Assembly (NCBI GenBank): GCA_037102815.1
Contig: BTPP01000007.1
Location: forward strand, 2,294,001 to 2,358,000
DNA from: Neurospora intermedia
Taxonomy: Eukaryota > Ascomycota > Sordariomycetes > Sordariales > Sordariaceae
Length of the DNA: 64,000 nucleotides
Direction: 5' to 3'
A program made the translations under genes and the position numbers. This document shows, one piece after another, positions 38,901 to 51,639 of this stretch; within the stretch, counting starts at the first letter, position 1, and each line of letters begins with the position of its first letter. The notes under the pieces were generated by a model. It was not told the origin of the DNA and did not search any database. It saw only the letters and a program-made list of their open reading frames with translations.

Positions 38901-41300
38901 ACTAACCCTTTAAACCTACGAAGGGGTAATAGAAATTAGAAATTATAATAGTAAGGCCGAAATCCTTACCGATTATTTCTTCTTAAAGGTAAAGGTTCTA
39001 ATAAATTACTTACTAAATTGGATTGAACTATTAAATAATATTAAACTAATAGCTATTAGTAAACTAATTAACAAGGAGGATATTTAGAATATACTTTCCT
39101 AAATAGCGCCCAATAAAACCCCCGGGATCGATTAATATTTAAATAAATTTTTAAAAATATATAAATAACCGTTCTAGCAAACTATAATATACTTAGTATC
39201 CGCCAGCCTTTAATTCGGATATTTCCTATAGCAATTTAAAAATACAAAAGTAATTATCCTTAAGAAGCCTAGGAAGAGCGCCGCCTAATAGAAATTAACG
39301 GGCGTATAGAAGCTAATATTACTATTTAATAATATAGGAAAAATCCTTGAAGTATTTGTAGTTAAAAGGTTTATATAGGTAATTAAAGAGTTCAACCTCC
39401 TATTAAAGGGCTAAATAGGTAATCGAATAAACCGTTTAATAGAATTTACAATCTAGGTAATTACTAATATAATATATATAGCTTAGAAATTCGGGGTTGT
39501 AACGTCCCTTATACTCTTAAATTTAAAAGGAATATTTAATAGAATTAATTATAAATAACTTCTATATACCTTATAAGAAATATAATTCCTAATATAGATT
39601 ATTCAATAAATAACGAACTTTATTACTAAAAAAAGAAATTTTCTCTTCTTTAATAATAAAACCTCCCGCCCCTACGCAATTATTATTAAAATACTATAGA
39701 ACTCCCCCCTCTCCCCTATTTTATTTATTCTCTTTATTACCCTACTATACTAGAAGCTAGTAATAATCCCAAATATAATTATAGTCGGCTTCGCCAATAA
39801 TACTAATATTATAGTAATAGCCTATACTACTAAAGAAAATTACCGAACGTTATAAGCAATATAGGAAGTATATTCGGAATAGGTAGGGGTAAGAGGTATA
39901 AAGTTCGAAATAATTAAGACGGAATTAATATATTTTATACGGACGAAGGTACTAAGGACGGAAATTCTCTAATTTAGGGAAGTAGTACTTTAATTAACGG
40001 AATTAATATAATTCCTAAAAGTTTAGTTAAACTATAAATTTAATTATAAGGCTTATATAGAAGTAGTAAAAAAGAAAATAATAATATAAATAAATATATT
40101 TATAAAATTAATAGTAAAGATATAAGGTTACTCCTTTATTCGGGTAAGGGAAATATATATTAAATATATCTATAATATTATTATATATAGAGCCTTAATA
40201 TTCTACTAATTAATTAAAGTCTATAGTAAACTTTAGGGGATAATAGTTAGGCTAGCGAAATACTAAATTAAATACTTGAAAATTATTATTAAAGCGTATA
40301 AAATTACGCTAATACGAAATTTAAAAATAGAAACCTTTTATCTACCGTTCGACTTCTACTTTAATAAAAGAGTTTAAACCTTTAAAGAAAGGCTCGCCCG
40401 GACGGACTAAACCCGGTTCGTCCAGGGGACTATAATTTAGGTTTCTAATTATATTTAAATATAACGAACTAAAGGTCGGCTACCTACTAATAAACTAGAG
40501 AATAGTATAATTAAGATTCGGTAGGCTAAAACGTAGGTACTAATAAAAAAACTACTAATAATAGTAATTAGCCCCCCTTCGGAGTTAAGGATCTAACTAT
40601 TACTATTATTATAAGCCCTAAAGCTAATAGCCGTTAATAGAGAGGAATAGTTAGAAGATACAACGAATCGGGAATAGGTATTATACTATAATTACTACCT
40701 AGCGGCGGTAATAATAAAATTAAGGCGACGGTACAAATTCACTATTGCCGACCTTACCCCTAAATTTAATAGAGAGGCTATCTAATAATATATAATTAAT
40801 ATAAAGAAGAAGAAAGGAAGATACTAATAATTAGAAGAAGACGAAGAAGAGCTGTACCTATTAATTAAAGTGAAAAATTCCCTCCTTATTTAAATTAGAA
40901 TAGAAATTATCGGCCTCCGGGCCTTCCTCCACCGGAGGAAGGTATTGGGTATCCTAATTCCTATTTACGCCTACAAGCTCGAAAAAGAAACGTTCGCTTA
41001 TATTATCCTAAATTGCCTCAATATAGATACTATCTTCTAATTAAATTTAAAAACTTAACTATTAACGAAGGAAGAACTCTAAAAATATTTAAATAATAGA
41101 ATTAAAATTAAAAGGATTCTATTATAAGCATTAAAATTAGGGAGGTTAAAAAAATACTATTTAATAATCGAATTAAAGGAGGAATAACGTAAGGAAATCA
41201 TAAGGTACTCCTAAAAAGAAAACAGAATATTAATAATATTAAAATAATAGGACGGGAATAAGGAGGAGATATTTATACTAACTATAGGAATTATTTAAAC
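36000..41300 (+). mobile_element. Tad-type LINE (non-LTR retrotransposon), decayed
   Basis: The conceptual plus-strand translation shows the order of a Tad-clade LINE. A first ORF (from about 36128) ends in a degraded CCHC zinc-knuckle region at about 37250-37340. An endonuclease region has a mutated DFNLHHP motif at about 38151-38185. Reverse transcriptase spans about 39240-39830, with IILKKP near 39256, SPLSPILF near 39703 and GFANNT (from FADD) at 39786-39803. An RNase-H-side tail contains IGLRAFLHRRKV near 40910. Many TAA/TAG stops and changed catalytic residues fit RIP, so the element is dead. The 5' end may be near 36000, where a poly-A-like run occurs; the 3' end is uncertain. Confidence 0.8.
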
Positions 41301-42775
41301 TATAGCTATAGTAAGAACTAAAAAATACTATCTAACGAACGTTTAATTATACTTAAAAAACTATTCGAATAATTCTATTATATAAACCTAATTTATAATA
41401 ACCTTATAGCGCTACTAAACCTAATTATTATTTATAAAGGCGCGATTAGGAGTATCGACGGCTATAGGGCTGCCGGGAATAGAACTACTACTACTATTAG
41501 AACTAGAAACTATACGAATAAAAGTAGTATAATTACTACTATTAAATATAATATATATAGGAGTAATAGCGCTACTACTAGAACCGGACACAATCCGAAC
41601 CGGATTTATAATATTACTGCCGGGTAAGGAAGGAATACGACTATAATAAATATCCTTCGCAATTAATTTATAATAACCCTTCTACTACTACTTAGTAATA
41701 TTATAGTTTAAAATATAAAGAAAACGTTTATAGTTGGTAAGAAGGCCGTCCTACTCTAAATAGATATATATATAATTAATAAAATTATTAATAATATAAA
41801 TAAAGATATTTAAATTGAAATTAAATCTATTTTAACTACCTACTATTATAGTAACAGCTGCCGCCTAAATAGCGTTATAGGTATTATAGAGACTAGTAAG
41901 AATATTTAATATATATTTACTGGAAGTATAATTGTAAGTAGCATTCTAAGCACCGCTAGTTAAGAGTAGAATTAAATAATAGAAAGGAAATACAAAAAAT
42001 AAATAACCTATTAATAAACGAAATAAAGTAAACCTTATTAGTAATAACTTTTTAAAAGGTACCGGGGGAGTTAGGCCTATTATTATTAAAATATAAAATA
42101 GAAGCGAAATTTAAAATATAGTAAAAATAAGGGATTTTATAAATAACGCTAATTAAATTAATATAAAGACCGGAAAAAAAGAGGAGGAAACCGTACCAAT
42201 TCTAAGGGGGATAACTACTAATAAAATCGTAAAGAGTACGAACGAAGAACGCAAACTCTAAGAGTATAACCGAAAGGACTGCGGGGGATATAAGGCCCGG
42301 GGACGTAATAGGGGAGGAACCCTCCGCATTAGAAGTTAAATCGATAGGACTAGGACAATAGCGGCCGGAAGAAACTATTTTAATAAAAATTATAATAAGG
42401 AAGAAGGAAGAGAAGGACTAGGAGGGGCACTATAAGGGGGATTATATAAACGAAGGAAGGAGTCCTTATACTAATATAAATAGGGGTAAAGCCGTAGGAT
42501 AAAAGAGTAAATAATAGGGCGGAGGTATTTATAAACGGGGGAAGGAAGCGAAGAAGTAGAGTAGAAAATAGAAAAATAGAATAGGGAAACGGAGAAAAAG
42601 CGGAGGAAGGAACAATAGGGAATAAAATAGAGAGGCGGCGAAGGAAGCGGCGTACTAAGTTTAGTCCTATTTCTATTATTCCTATTATTCTAGTATTAGG
42701 ACGACGCAGTAATGGAAGAGACGAAATCATATTCGCTATAGCGGTAAGTAAGAACTATCATAACTATAAGCAAAG

Positions 42776-42900
42776 TAGGAGCAGCGTAGTGAACTACGGC
42801 CGAGATGGAGCTGGAGGTTTTTATCCGGGGGCGCTTAACGCCTCACGGTTTTCCCCTCTAGAGAACTAGAGAAGGACCCCATGCCAACAGGGCACTATAG
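42776..42900. other. GC-normal sliver between LINE and Tc1 relics
   Basis: About 125 bases with ordinary GC and intact CpA/TpG (for example GAGATGGAGCTGGAGG near 42803) lie between RIP-mutated segments. They may be host DNA between two insertions, a single-copy 3' remnant that escaped RIP, or a later insertion. Confidence 0.45.
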
Positions 42901-42901
42901 T

Positions 42902-44216
42902 TTATAGTCTGGGAATAAGAATATTATTATTATTATTTTTAGTACCTTACTTATAGTTATTTTCACTTAGATTCGAAGGTCCTACCTTACTTTAATTATA
43001 ATGCGTCCGTAATACCCGCAATGCTTATACGCCGCCGTCGTCGTTACTATAAGACCTTCTATTATTACTCTCGCCCGGCGCTAATATTTTATTAATTAAC
43101 CCTACTAAATTATTATTCACTTTTCAACCGTCCCCTTCCAAAAAGAAGGTAGTACTAATTATATATAAGGAGCGTATTATTTATAAGGCACTTTGTACGT
43201 ATGCGAAGATAGATTATAAAGATATTACCGCTACCTTCAACTTTACTATCCGGTAAATATAGTATATTTATCTCTATAAGGCTATACTTTACTACTATAC
43301 TGGAGGTAGACCTCTTACGGTTCTGCTAGCCTTAGTTTATATTCTTTTTTAATATATAAATACGCTTATAAAATCGAAGAGGTTCCTATTATAAGAGGAA
43401 TTAGGAAGGTACATCCCCGAATTTAATTAATATAACCGTTATACTATATAGGCTATAATAGAGCTTTAAGGAGTTTATTATATTGAGTAACCAATTCGCC
43501 TCCCGCTTAGTGCAATAACCTATTATACCCGCCTGTAATTTGCTTTATAGTAGGCTAGCCTTACCCTATTCGAATAGGAGACTTGGATTTGGTTTAATAA
43601 GACGTAGGTAAATAGTATTAATAAAGGTCGTTATTTCGTTACTATATTTAAAGGTAAGAATCCCGATAACTTTGCTAGAATTAAGTAGAGAGTTTATAGG
43701 TGGATGTACTAGGCTTATTTTATAGGTACGACTAAGGGTACTACCCTATTTTGGAATTATAAGGATTGGGGTATAATTACTAGTAAATTTTATTAAGACT
43801 ATATCCTTCCTCTCCTATACTAATTTTAGTAGTAATACCCGAATTTTATTATTATATAGGATAATGCCCCGTCTTACAGTTTAAAAGCAACGAAGGTATT
43901 TATAGCTTAGACCTTCAATAGCGCTAAATTCGTAGTATAGCTACTATATTTACTAGATTTTAACCTAATTGAAAATGTATAGTACTGGATGAAGTACTAG
44001 ATTGAGCGTAATTACCCAATCCGGCTAATTGGACTTACCTTCAAATTTGCAATTGAGTAAGTATAGGAGGTAGTACTAGCTAATTACCTTCGTCGGTTGG
44101 TATATTCGATGCCTAGAAGAATACAAACGGTTATTATAGCGAATAGTGGGTATACTGGATTTTGAGTGAGGTATTAGATACGAAGTGGTATTCGGGAACC
44201 CTAGTCTTTAGTATGG
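42902..44216 (+). mobile_element. Tc1/mariner-type DNA transposon, decayed
   Basis: The conceptual plus-strand translation matches a Tc1/mariner transposase. An N-terminal helix-turn-helix-like region lies at about 43120-43300. GTTLFWNYKDWG lies near 43735-43775. DNAPS lies at about 43860-43875 and a mutated SPDLNPIENVW motif near 43955-43985. The DNAPS and NPIE boxes carry the last two acids of the DDE catalytic triad. Numerous RIP-type stops make it inactive. The ends, around 42905 (TAGTCTGGGAATA) and 44216 (on the minus strand AAGACTAGGG..CGAATA), look like degraded terminal inverted repeats. Confidence 0.75.
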
Positions 44217-45531
44217 TAAATTGACTGATTTTCCGTAACTCCTTTCTCCCTGTTCGAAATCCGTGGGCTCTATATGTGTAATTCTATTGGATTTATTCCC
44301 TGTCAACCCCCTTGTCATTCCCCTGTCAAAATCCCCTGTAAGTACCAAGCTAACGAACTTACCAGGGCTGATGTGTATGGAATCGAGCACAGTCGCTTTA
44401 TCTGGGTCGCCCCCCCTGCGCACTCCTTGTGCCAGGCGCGGCTACGTTCACATACCCACTTTGAGCGCCTACATACAGTAGTAGAGGGTTTTGGAGGTCT
44501 AGTGGGCTTGTCTGATACTAATTCCCTCCTCCTGTTAAAGAAAAAAAAAAATTAAAACTACCTAAAAATGACAGTACCCGTTGTACCTTCATAGGCTTTT
44601 ATGTGAGTTGTTCCTCACTTATTCTAGGGCAATTTTGCGCGGAGCGAGTGATAACCGTGGTCTCAATTACATTGACCCCCTCTGCCTCCGTTCCCCCACC
44701 CACAAAATTATGGACGTCAAGTGAATCTAAGTCTGAGACTATAACCGCAATTCTTTGACAATTGACTCCATGTCGTGACAGACTTTATTTGACAGCAATA
44801 ACCACTGCCCACTACACGTCTGAAGTAGGTTTGTCGACCGGACGCGACCCGACACCTCAGTCGCATAACCGCTCCTACTCGCCGTCACCTTCCCTTGTTT
44901 GATACTACAGCTTCCTGGTATTACCTAGTAGGAGGCACTGACTTTGGTTACCTCTAAGGAGCTCAACCCGTGTAGTTGGTGTGGGTCGACGCAGGCTGTG
45001 AGTTTAGAAACAAAGCTTCTTGTATCCTCAAGCTGAACAATTGGGTTCTTCCACAAGTGGTGCAATACTAACAGGCACAATTACATATTGCAGGTGAGAA
45101 CTGAGGATACCTCTAAGGAGCATCGCCGCAGCATTAAGCCTTCCTACCCGTCCGCACAAAGCGCATGGTTTAGATAGACAATTGCAGCTTTGCTCGGAGG
45201 CGGCCGTCGCTTGCTCTCAGAAAGAATAACGGTCAACACAATCGGTAACACCCAGACGAAGATCCGACGAGGATACGAAGGTCACCGCTTTCACAATATC
45301 TCTACCCAAAAGCCTATTTTGCTCTACCTATCTCTACATGCGGATTTTACAACCACCAAAGTCGACGGCCAATTTGCTCTCGATGGTTGTGCGCTGATAA
45401 AACCAGATATTTAGGCGACCTAGTGTCAGAACCTTCATCTGCTGGCCGAGTTTTGCAGTCACCAGCCGTGCTTATATCGAGGGGAAACACCCACCTAGCA
45501 TTTTTCCTTCATCACATAATTTCTCACCACC
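44217..45531. other. Intergenic, upstream of TRK1
   Basis: Normal GC without a supported gene. Open frames near 44208-44555 come from the repeat arm and lack domains. The 3' part is the TRK1 promoter and leader; no clear TATA box was picked out. Confidence 0.5.
44349..44380 (+). repeat. Inverted-repeat arm right of block B
   Basis: This is the counterpart of 35035-35066: it begins GCTAACGAACTT and ends GATGTGTATGG. Adjacent C-rich runs on the inner side (near 44300-44335) resemble those beside the other arm (35094-35112). Confidence 0.55.
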
Positions 45532-47834
45532 ATGGAGAGTACCCACTCGAGGCTTCGTACCATGTTGCCGCCCATCAACTTCATCAGCATTCACTACGCC
45601 TACTTCATCATTGTTTGCTTGTTTGCCTCCCTTATCTTCTGGGGCTCTTCCAATCCGGCCCATAGTATAAGCTATGCTGATAGTCTCTTCTTGGTTGTCA
45701 GTGCCATGACTGAAACGGGACTCAACACTGTCAACCTAAGTGAGATGACAACATGGCAGCAAATCTTGCTTTTTCTTCTCATCATATTCGGCAGTGCCAT
45801 CTGGGTCTCTATTTGGACCGTAGTCGCCCGCAAACATGCCTTTGAGAAGCGCTTCGAGGACGTAGTCCGCGCTGAACGGCTTCGAAGGGCCAATAGATCA
45901 AGTTCAGTCAATCTTTCGCGCTTGAGGTTCATGCGGTCCCAGGGAAGACGGTCGCTGAATGTCATTCCACCGCCGGCCATGACCGAAACCCTTGATTTGG
46001 TCAGCATTTCGACACCGAGTCCCGGCAAATCTGATAATCCAATCCTGGACGTTCACGCACATCACACCCACTACACTGGAACCGCAAAGCTTTCCGACAA
46101 GAACACGCCGCAACGTTCGTCCACGCTTGCCCATATTGCATTCGCCGAAACACCGCATTCAAGCCCCGAGAACCACCCACCAACCGGCTTCTCTACAGCA
46201 GCACAACACGGATATCTTGTGAGTCAGAACAACACGGCCCGCAGGATAGCACCTCAAAGGCAGGAGCACTTGGAACCCGAGGGGGATGCGAAGGGCGACT
46301 TCAGCGTGCGCAGTCTTTTCGCTCGCGCGGCAGGCAGAAACGCCCAGTTCCACGGCCTCTCCCGAGAGGAGCGCCGTGTGCTTGGAGGTTGCGAGTACCG
46401 CGCTCTTAGGGTTTTGGCGGTTATCGTACCGCTTTACTTTTTCCTTTGGCAGTTCATCGGCTGCATGGCGTTGGGTGCTTGGATCAACCGCCACCGCCCC
46501 GAGCCGCCCCTCAGAAACGGCGTCAACCCATGGTGGCTTGGGATCTTCAACGGCGCCTCGGCCTTTAATAATTCGGGAATGTCCCTTTTAGATCTCAATA
46601 TGATACCGTTCCAGGATTCATATTATGTTCTGGTCACCATGGGATTGCTCATCCTGGCTGGAAATACTGCCTACCCTATATTCCTCCGGCTGATTCTATG
46701 GGGCATACTTCAGATACTGGACGTGGCCACTATGGAGACGGAGCTTCGCGAACTGAAAGAAACACTGCAGTTCATTCTAGATTATCCTCGCCGTGTATAC
46801 ACAAACCTATTCCCACAGAGACAGACCTGGTGGCTGGTTTTCATGGTTATCCTCGTCAACAGCGTCGACTGGGTCGCTTTCGAGCTCTTGAACATGGGCA
46901 ACCCCGCCGTTGAGTCGCTATCAAAAGGCTCGCGGGTTGTGGATGGTCTTTTCCAAGCAGTTGGTAAGCTTCGCTCTGATGTTTCCTTGGTCTGTTAATG
47001 TTGCACAGCACCAAAGTTGACCGCATGGATAGCTGTACGTTCTGGAGGCTTCTACGTGATCGCTATCCCTTCCTTGTACATTGGCGTCCAGGTCTTGTAT
47101 ACCATCATGATGTACATTTCGTGCTTTCCGGTGGTCATAACCCTGAGGCACACAAATGTTTATGAAGAACGCTCCCTGGGCATATACTCCGGTGACCCGA
47201 TATCGCCAGACATTGAATCCGGCTTGCACGGGCGCTCTGGAGTAACAAGCCTTGCTCGTCAAATCAGCCACAGCGGGACGTCAGCCATCGGTCAAGCGTT
47301 TCGCCATACTTTGAATTGGCATGGGGTCGGTGTACGCACCCCTTTGACAAACTCTGCGGCTGACTCGCGCATCAGCTTCATTAGTGTAAGTTATGTCGAT
47401 CTCATCCATTCAACGAAGGACTGTCCTCATAATGACTTGCCCAACAGCAACAAATCCAGGGACAACTGGCGCACGATATGTGGTGGTTGGCGGCTGCGGT
47501 CCTTGTCATCGTTACGATTGAGACAAGCAACTTTTTGGCCGATCCGGTCACTTTCAGCGTGTTCAACGTGATATTCGAAGTGGTCTCTGCTTACGGTTGC
47601 GTTGGAATTAGCGTCGGGCTCCCCAGTGCCAACTACAGTTTCGCTGGGGGATGGCATACTGCTTCAAAGGTAGTTCTTTGCGCTGTTATGTTAAGGGGAC
47701 GGCATAGAAATCTGCCGGTCGCGCTTGATCGAGCAGTTCGTCTCCCCGGAGACGACTTACATGAAGAAGAAGAGGAGGATCACCGGCTTCGACGGAGCGT
47801 TACCATTCGTGGTGTCGGGTCTTCCGAGGGCTAG
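45532..47834 (+). CDS. TRK1: TRK-type potassium transporter
   Basis: The exons are 45532-46963, 47033-47385 and 47448-47834, giving 723 residues. It is a plasma-membrane K+ uptake protein with the four M1-P-M2 repeats of the Trk/Ktr/HKT superfamily. Pore segments with their glycines are TETGLNTV (60-67), AFNNSGMS (344-351), AVRSGGFY (478-485) and SAYGCVGIS (642-650). A cytoplasmic loop of about 190 residues follows the first repeat. The protein is much shorter than yeast Trk1 because that loop is small. The tail is acidic and charged (about 693-707). Introns are 69 and 62 bp. The acceptor at 47032 is preferred over an earlier CAG because it gives FQAVAVRSGGFY, the family sequence. The start CACCATGG is a strong Kozak context and opens a typical INFISIHYAYF first helix. 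Confidence 0.93.
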
Positions 47835-48420
47835 TGTTCTTTTTTTTTCTTTTTCTTTTCATGTCACTAGGTACGATTGCTGGCGATCAATCTTTTCTCC
47901 AAAATCAATCAAAGGTTTCATGACCTGGCGATGCCATAGGAAAAAATCTGTATCGATGTTCCGACTAAGATTGTCTGTACCGGGGAAAGCACTATTGCTG
48001 CTTCGTTCTAGGTACCTGACGCCGTCACTTCAACACTGCTGACAGTCAACCCTAACCCCAGCTGCAAATTTGGGCGACGCAAGAGGTCTCGTGACTTGGT
48101 GGCTGCTAGCGCGACAGAGTACATGAAGGTTACCCCGCCGAAGCGCGTCGTCCTTTGACCTCCTCGTAACCCAAGCAGTGTACAGTGCCTCCGTGCTTAC
48201 CGCCCTTCCAGTCACAGAGGTTTGCACCTGCGTGGTCTTTCTGACCACTCCTTCACATTCCATCGCCGCATTGAATATCCTCCTCGAAGCAGAGTTTGCC
48301 CGCACAGCGCCGAATCCTTGGGGAGAGGAGAGAGATCATTGACCCGTCACTCCCAACCATTGAAATGCGCCATCACTGCCAGAGTCTTCGCTGCTCACTC
48401 AGCAGCACTGCGTACACACC
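47835..48420. other. Intergenic between TRK1 and POLK
   Basis: Contains a long pyrimidine run just after the TRK1 stop (about 47838-47858) and, further on, the presumed POLK promoter. No gene seen. Confidence 0.5.
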
Positions 48421-50361
48421 ATGACCACAACAGCACAACCAGAGATGAGCGCAACCGATACAGACGACCCTAGCGGATCCACAAAGATTGTGCCGTCTCC
48501 ACAAGACCATCCCAAGGAAAACGGCGAGGATGCAGCTGCTTCGCTCAAATACAGCCTGTTGGGGCCTTCGCTGCTGAAGGCTGGTCAGGATACCGTGGAT
48601 CAGCTCAAGGTGTCTGAGATCATCTACAACGCCTCCAGAGGTTCCAAGTACTTCAATCGCGAGGAGGCCCGGGACAGAAGTCTTACAGCCAAAATCGACC
48701 AGATTCTTAGCAAGAAACGCGAGCTGGAGAAACTGGACCTTGGTCATGAGCTTCGAGTCGCCGATAGCCTTATTGCACAGCTGGAGCTGTCGCGGGATCT
48801 GTCTCAATACATAGTTCATGTCGACTGTGATGCTTTTTACGCCGCCGTGGAACAACTGGATCGCCCTGAACTCAAGGACCTCCCTTTCGCGGTTGGCGGA
48901 GGGGTCCTCACCACCTGCAACTACGTCGCCCGCAAGTACGGCTGTCGCAGTGGGATGGCAGGCTTCGTGGCCAAAAAGCTCTGTCCCGAACTCATTTTAC
49001 TCCCGATTAGTTTTGACAAGTACACAGCAAAGGCCGGGGAGGTGCGCGAGATCATAGCCGAGTACGACCCCAATTTCGAGAGCGCAAGCATCGACGAGGC
49101 ATACCTCAACATTACCGATTATTGTATTCGACATGCCATGGCTCCGGCCGACGCCGTGGCCAAAATGCGGAGCGATATCCACGAAAGAACGAGCATCACT
49201 GTTTCTGCGGGCATCGCTGCAAATACAAGGCTCGCCAAGATCTGCTCCAATATGAACAAACCTAATGGGCAATACGTTCTGCCCAGCGAATGTGTTGCTA
49301 TCTTGGAGTTTATGCGAGACCTTCCTTGTCGCAAGGTGAATGGTATAGGTCGCGTATTTGAGCGCGAGCTTGCGGCATTAGGGATTCATACACTTGGGGA
49401 CATTTACTCCAATAGGCAGTATCTTCGCAACCTTTTTGGAGAGAAGGCCTCCGAGTTCCTCGTTCACTGTTTTCTAGGCTTAGGTCGCACGTGCGTAAAG
49501 CCAGCAGAAACATATGAGCGCAAGAGCGTCGGCACAGAGAGTACTTTTCGTGATATGAGTGACCCGACAGAGCTCCGAAACAAGCTGCGTCGGACGTCGG
49601 AGGATCTCGAACAAGATCTCCGCCGGGCCGAATGCAAGGGCCGAACTTTGTGTCTCAAGGTGAAGCTTCACACGTTCGAAGTCCTCACCCGCCAGACTGT
49701 TCTGCCCCGGGCTGTACACCTTGCCACGGATCTGTACAACCACGCGCTTCCGATGCTTACGAAACTAGAGCAGGAAATCCCAGGCATGAAGTTACGATTG
49801 ATGGGGCTAAGGTGTACGAATCTCGCTACTACGAAGAAACCAAACTCGATGGCCTTTTTTGGTTTGAAATCGCGGGGTAATAGATCGGAAGGTTATGAGA
49901 CCACTTCCGCGAAGAAAACGACAAACTTGGATGGCGGTAAATGGGAGACACGGCCCGTGGGAATATCAGCTGTATTATCGGGAGAGCAAGGAGCCCAGGG
50001 CACAAGAGAAACAAAACTAACCGGGCGGGACTCACCCAGCCAATCTGCTTCCCACAGTGATGGGGATGAGATCACGTCTCATTCGCGACAGCATGATGGT
50101 GAGCCGCTTTTTGCAGAGCCAGAGTGGTGGAACTGCCCAATTTGCAACAGGCTGCAGGTAGCGGAAGAAAGGCGTTTCAACGACCACATTGACCTATGTC
50201 TCTCGCGGCAAGCAATCCGCGATACCATACAGAAGGAAGCTGTCATGCCGTCTCAAGAGCCCAAAACTTTAAAGATGGAACACAAGAAGCCAAAAGAGAG
50301 AAAGAGAGGACGACATGCTACTACACCCGACCCGAAGCAGAAAAGGCTCTGTTTTGGATGA
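48421..50361 (+). CDS. POLK: DNA polymerase kappa (Y-family, DinB type)
   Basis: An intronless gene of 646 residues for an error-prone translesion DNA polymerase. It should act in the nucleus to extend primers past damaged bases. The eukaryotic kappa N-clasp (about 44-130, with KYFNREEARD) precedes the palm motif HVDCDAFYAAVE, containing D135 and D137. SIDEAY supplies D225 and E226, completing the metal-binding site. Helix-hairpin-helix (RKVNGIGRVFERELAALGI) and little-finger regions follow. A single UBZ4-type ubiquitin-binding finger is present as C572-C575-H589-C593 (CPIC..FNDHIDLC), followed by a basic, nuclear-signal-like end (KKPKERKRGR). Human POLK has two such fingers; one is seen here. 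The ATG at 48421 is the first in frame. Confidence 0.95.
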   Translation: MTTTAQPEMSATDTDDPSGSTKIVPSPQDHPKENGEDAAASLKYSLLGPSLLKAGQDTVDQLKVSEIIYNASRGSKYFNREEARDRSLTAKIDQILSKKRELEKLDLGHELRVADSLIAQLELSRDLSQYIVHVDCDAFYAAVEQLDRPELKDLPFAVGGGVLTTCNYVARKYGCRSGMAGFVAKKLCPELILLPISFDKYTAKAGEVREIIAEYDPNFESASIDEAYLNITDYCIRHAMAPADAVAKMRSDIHERTSITVSAGIAANTRLAKICSNMNKPNGQYVLPSECVAILEFMRDLPCRKVNGIGRVFERELAALGIHTLGDIYSNRQYLRNLFGEKASEFLVHCFLGLGRTCVKPAETYERKSVGTESTFRDMSDPTELRNKLRRTSEDLEQDLRRAECKGRTLCLKVKLHTFEVLTRQTVLPRAVHLATDLYNHALPMLTKLEQEIPGMKLRLMGLRCTNLATTKKPNSMAFFGLKSRGNRSEGYETTSAKKTTNLDGGKWETRPVGISAVLSGEQGAQGTRETKLTGRDSPSQSASHSDGDEITSHSRQHDGEPLFAEPEWWNCPICNRLQVAEERRFNDHIDLCLSRQAIRDTIQKEAVMPSQEPKTLKMEHKKPKERKRGRHATTPDPKQKRLCFG

Positions 50362-51639
50362 TTAGTCTGTCTGAACCCGTTTACCAAGAGCAGCAGAGTA
50401 GGATTGGTTGGTAGTGAAAAAAAAAAAAAAAAAAGAGAAGAAAAAAAAATACACACATTCTCGGAAACGAAATTCGCCGCGCAAGAAGATAAAAATGGCT
50501 TTTAAAATGCATGACCGCTATCTTTTTAGCACTGCCATGTCATTCCTCGGTCGATCTTATGTTAATGCGTGCGTGTATAACATAAAATGGTTAGTACATT
50601 ACCTTACTCATAACCTTGTGGAATCGATGGGATATTCATCTCGAAGACCAGTCAGTCCTCTTCCATGAATCGTTGCATCTCACCCGTCCACCACGCGCCG
50701 CCACCGAGCTCAACTCGCCTAATAGCTACCCAATCCCTAACGCTTTTCATCAGCACACTGCAGTTCAGCCCTCACGAACATGCCAACGAACTGACACACA
50801 TGGTGCAGCGCACAAAGCGACAATGGTGGAGAGCGTGACAACGCGTATTTTTTTTCTGTTGAAGCCATGTGGAAGGCCTCACGCTCGTCGGTATGCCTGA
50901 TCAAGGAGCCGGAAGTGTACGCTAAGCGTTGACCGACTACCCCGTCAAGGGCAAATTGGGCAATTCGGGGCTAAATAATGTTGGAACAATTGCATAAGGT
51001 ATTTGGCCCTGACGATGCGACCTGGAAACGGCCCTCACTGGGCTAGCGAAAGCTATGGGAGGCAGGCCGAGGGATGTACATGAATGATTTAGATAAATTT
51101 GGTCTCCAGCATGTAGACTTAGCACGTCGTTGGACTGGCAGAGCCGCGTTCATGACATACTGCGGGCTTAGGAGCGCGAGGGCGGGTGCGTATACGGTTC
51201 GTATTGAGGTCAAATAAAGAAAATGGACAGAACACCCGAAAGCCTCGACAGGTTCGATTTTGGGTATAAACCTGTCTGTTGCCAGGTTGCGTGTTGCAAT
51301 GCTAAATTTCGAACCCTTCCATTTGACAAACTTGATCGTCTTGACCGGCTCGAATGGGATTTTAGAGTTCAAGAGAGTTCAATGAAGTTCCGTGAAGTTT
51401 CACCACTAACCGCGGCTGTCGATGTGTGCTGCGAAAGTACCTAGAGGTAACTGCTGGGAAGACTTTCAAGGCTGTACTGGGGTACAGTCCCTACTTCCAC
51501 AAGTCTTGCGGCTAAACGAGTCAAAATTCCAATAACGGCAACCGAACCGGGCAGTAGTACCTACTTACCATAGCGCGCCACCCTACATATAGAAAATGGT
51601 CTTGAGTATAGTTTTACAGTTGTAAGAGATTTTAGCTGT

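Larger units (their letters stand above)
35220..44215. repeat. RIP-mutated AT-rich block B
   Basis: Composition is as in block A: TpA-rich, CpA/TpG-poor, CpG kept. It holds a LINE relic and a Tc1/mariner relic, listed separately. The left part, 35220-36000, has no coding trace but contains a small TAGATTACC-type repeat near 35400-35440. The part 41300-42775 is unassigned; its plus strand is strongly purine-rich from about 42170 to 42740. Confidence 0.85.

Noticed and set aside
42380-42730. 116-codon minus-strand open frame
   Set aside because: It is a by-product of the purine-rich strand in block B; composition is Leu/Phe/Ser/Pro/Ile only.
44208-44555. Overlapping open frames on both strands right of block B
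   Set aside because: They fall in the inverted-repeat arm and its flank; similarity to the frame at 34976-35170 reflects the shared repeat, not a gene.
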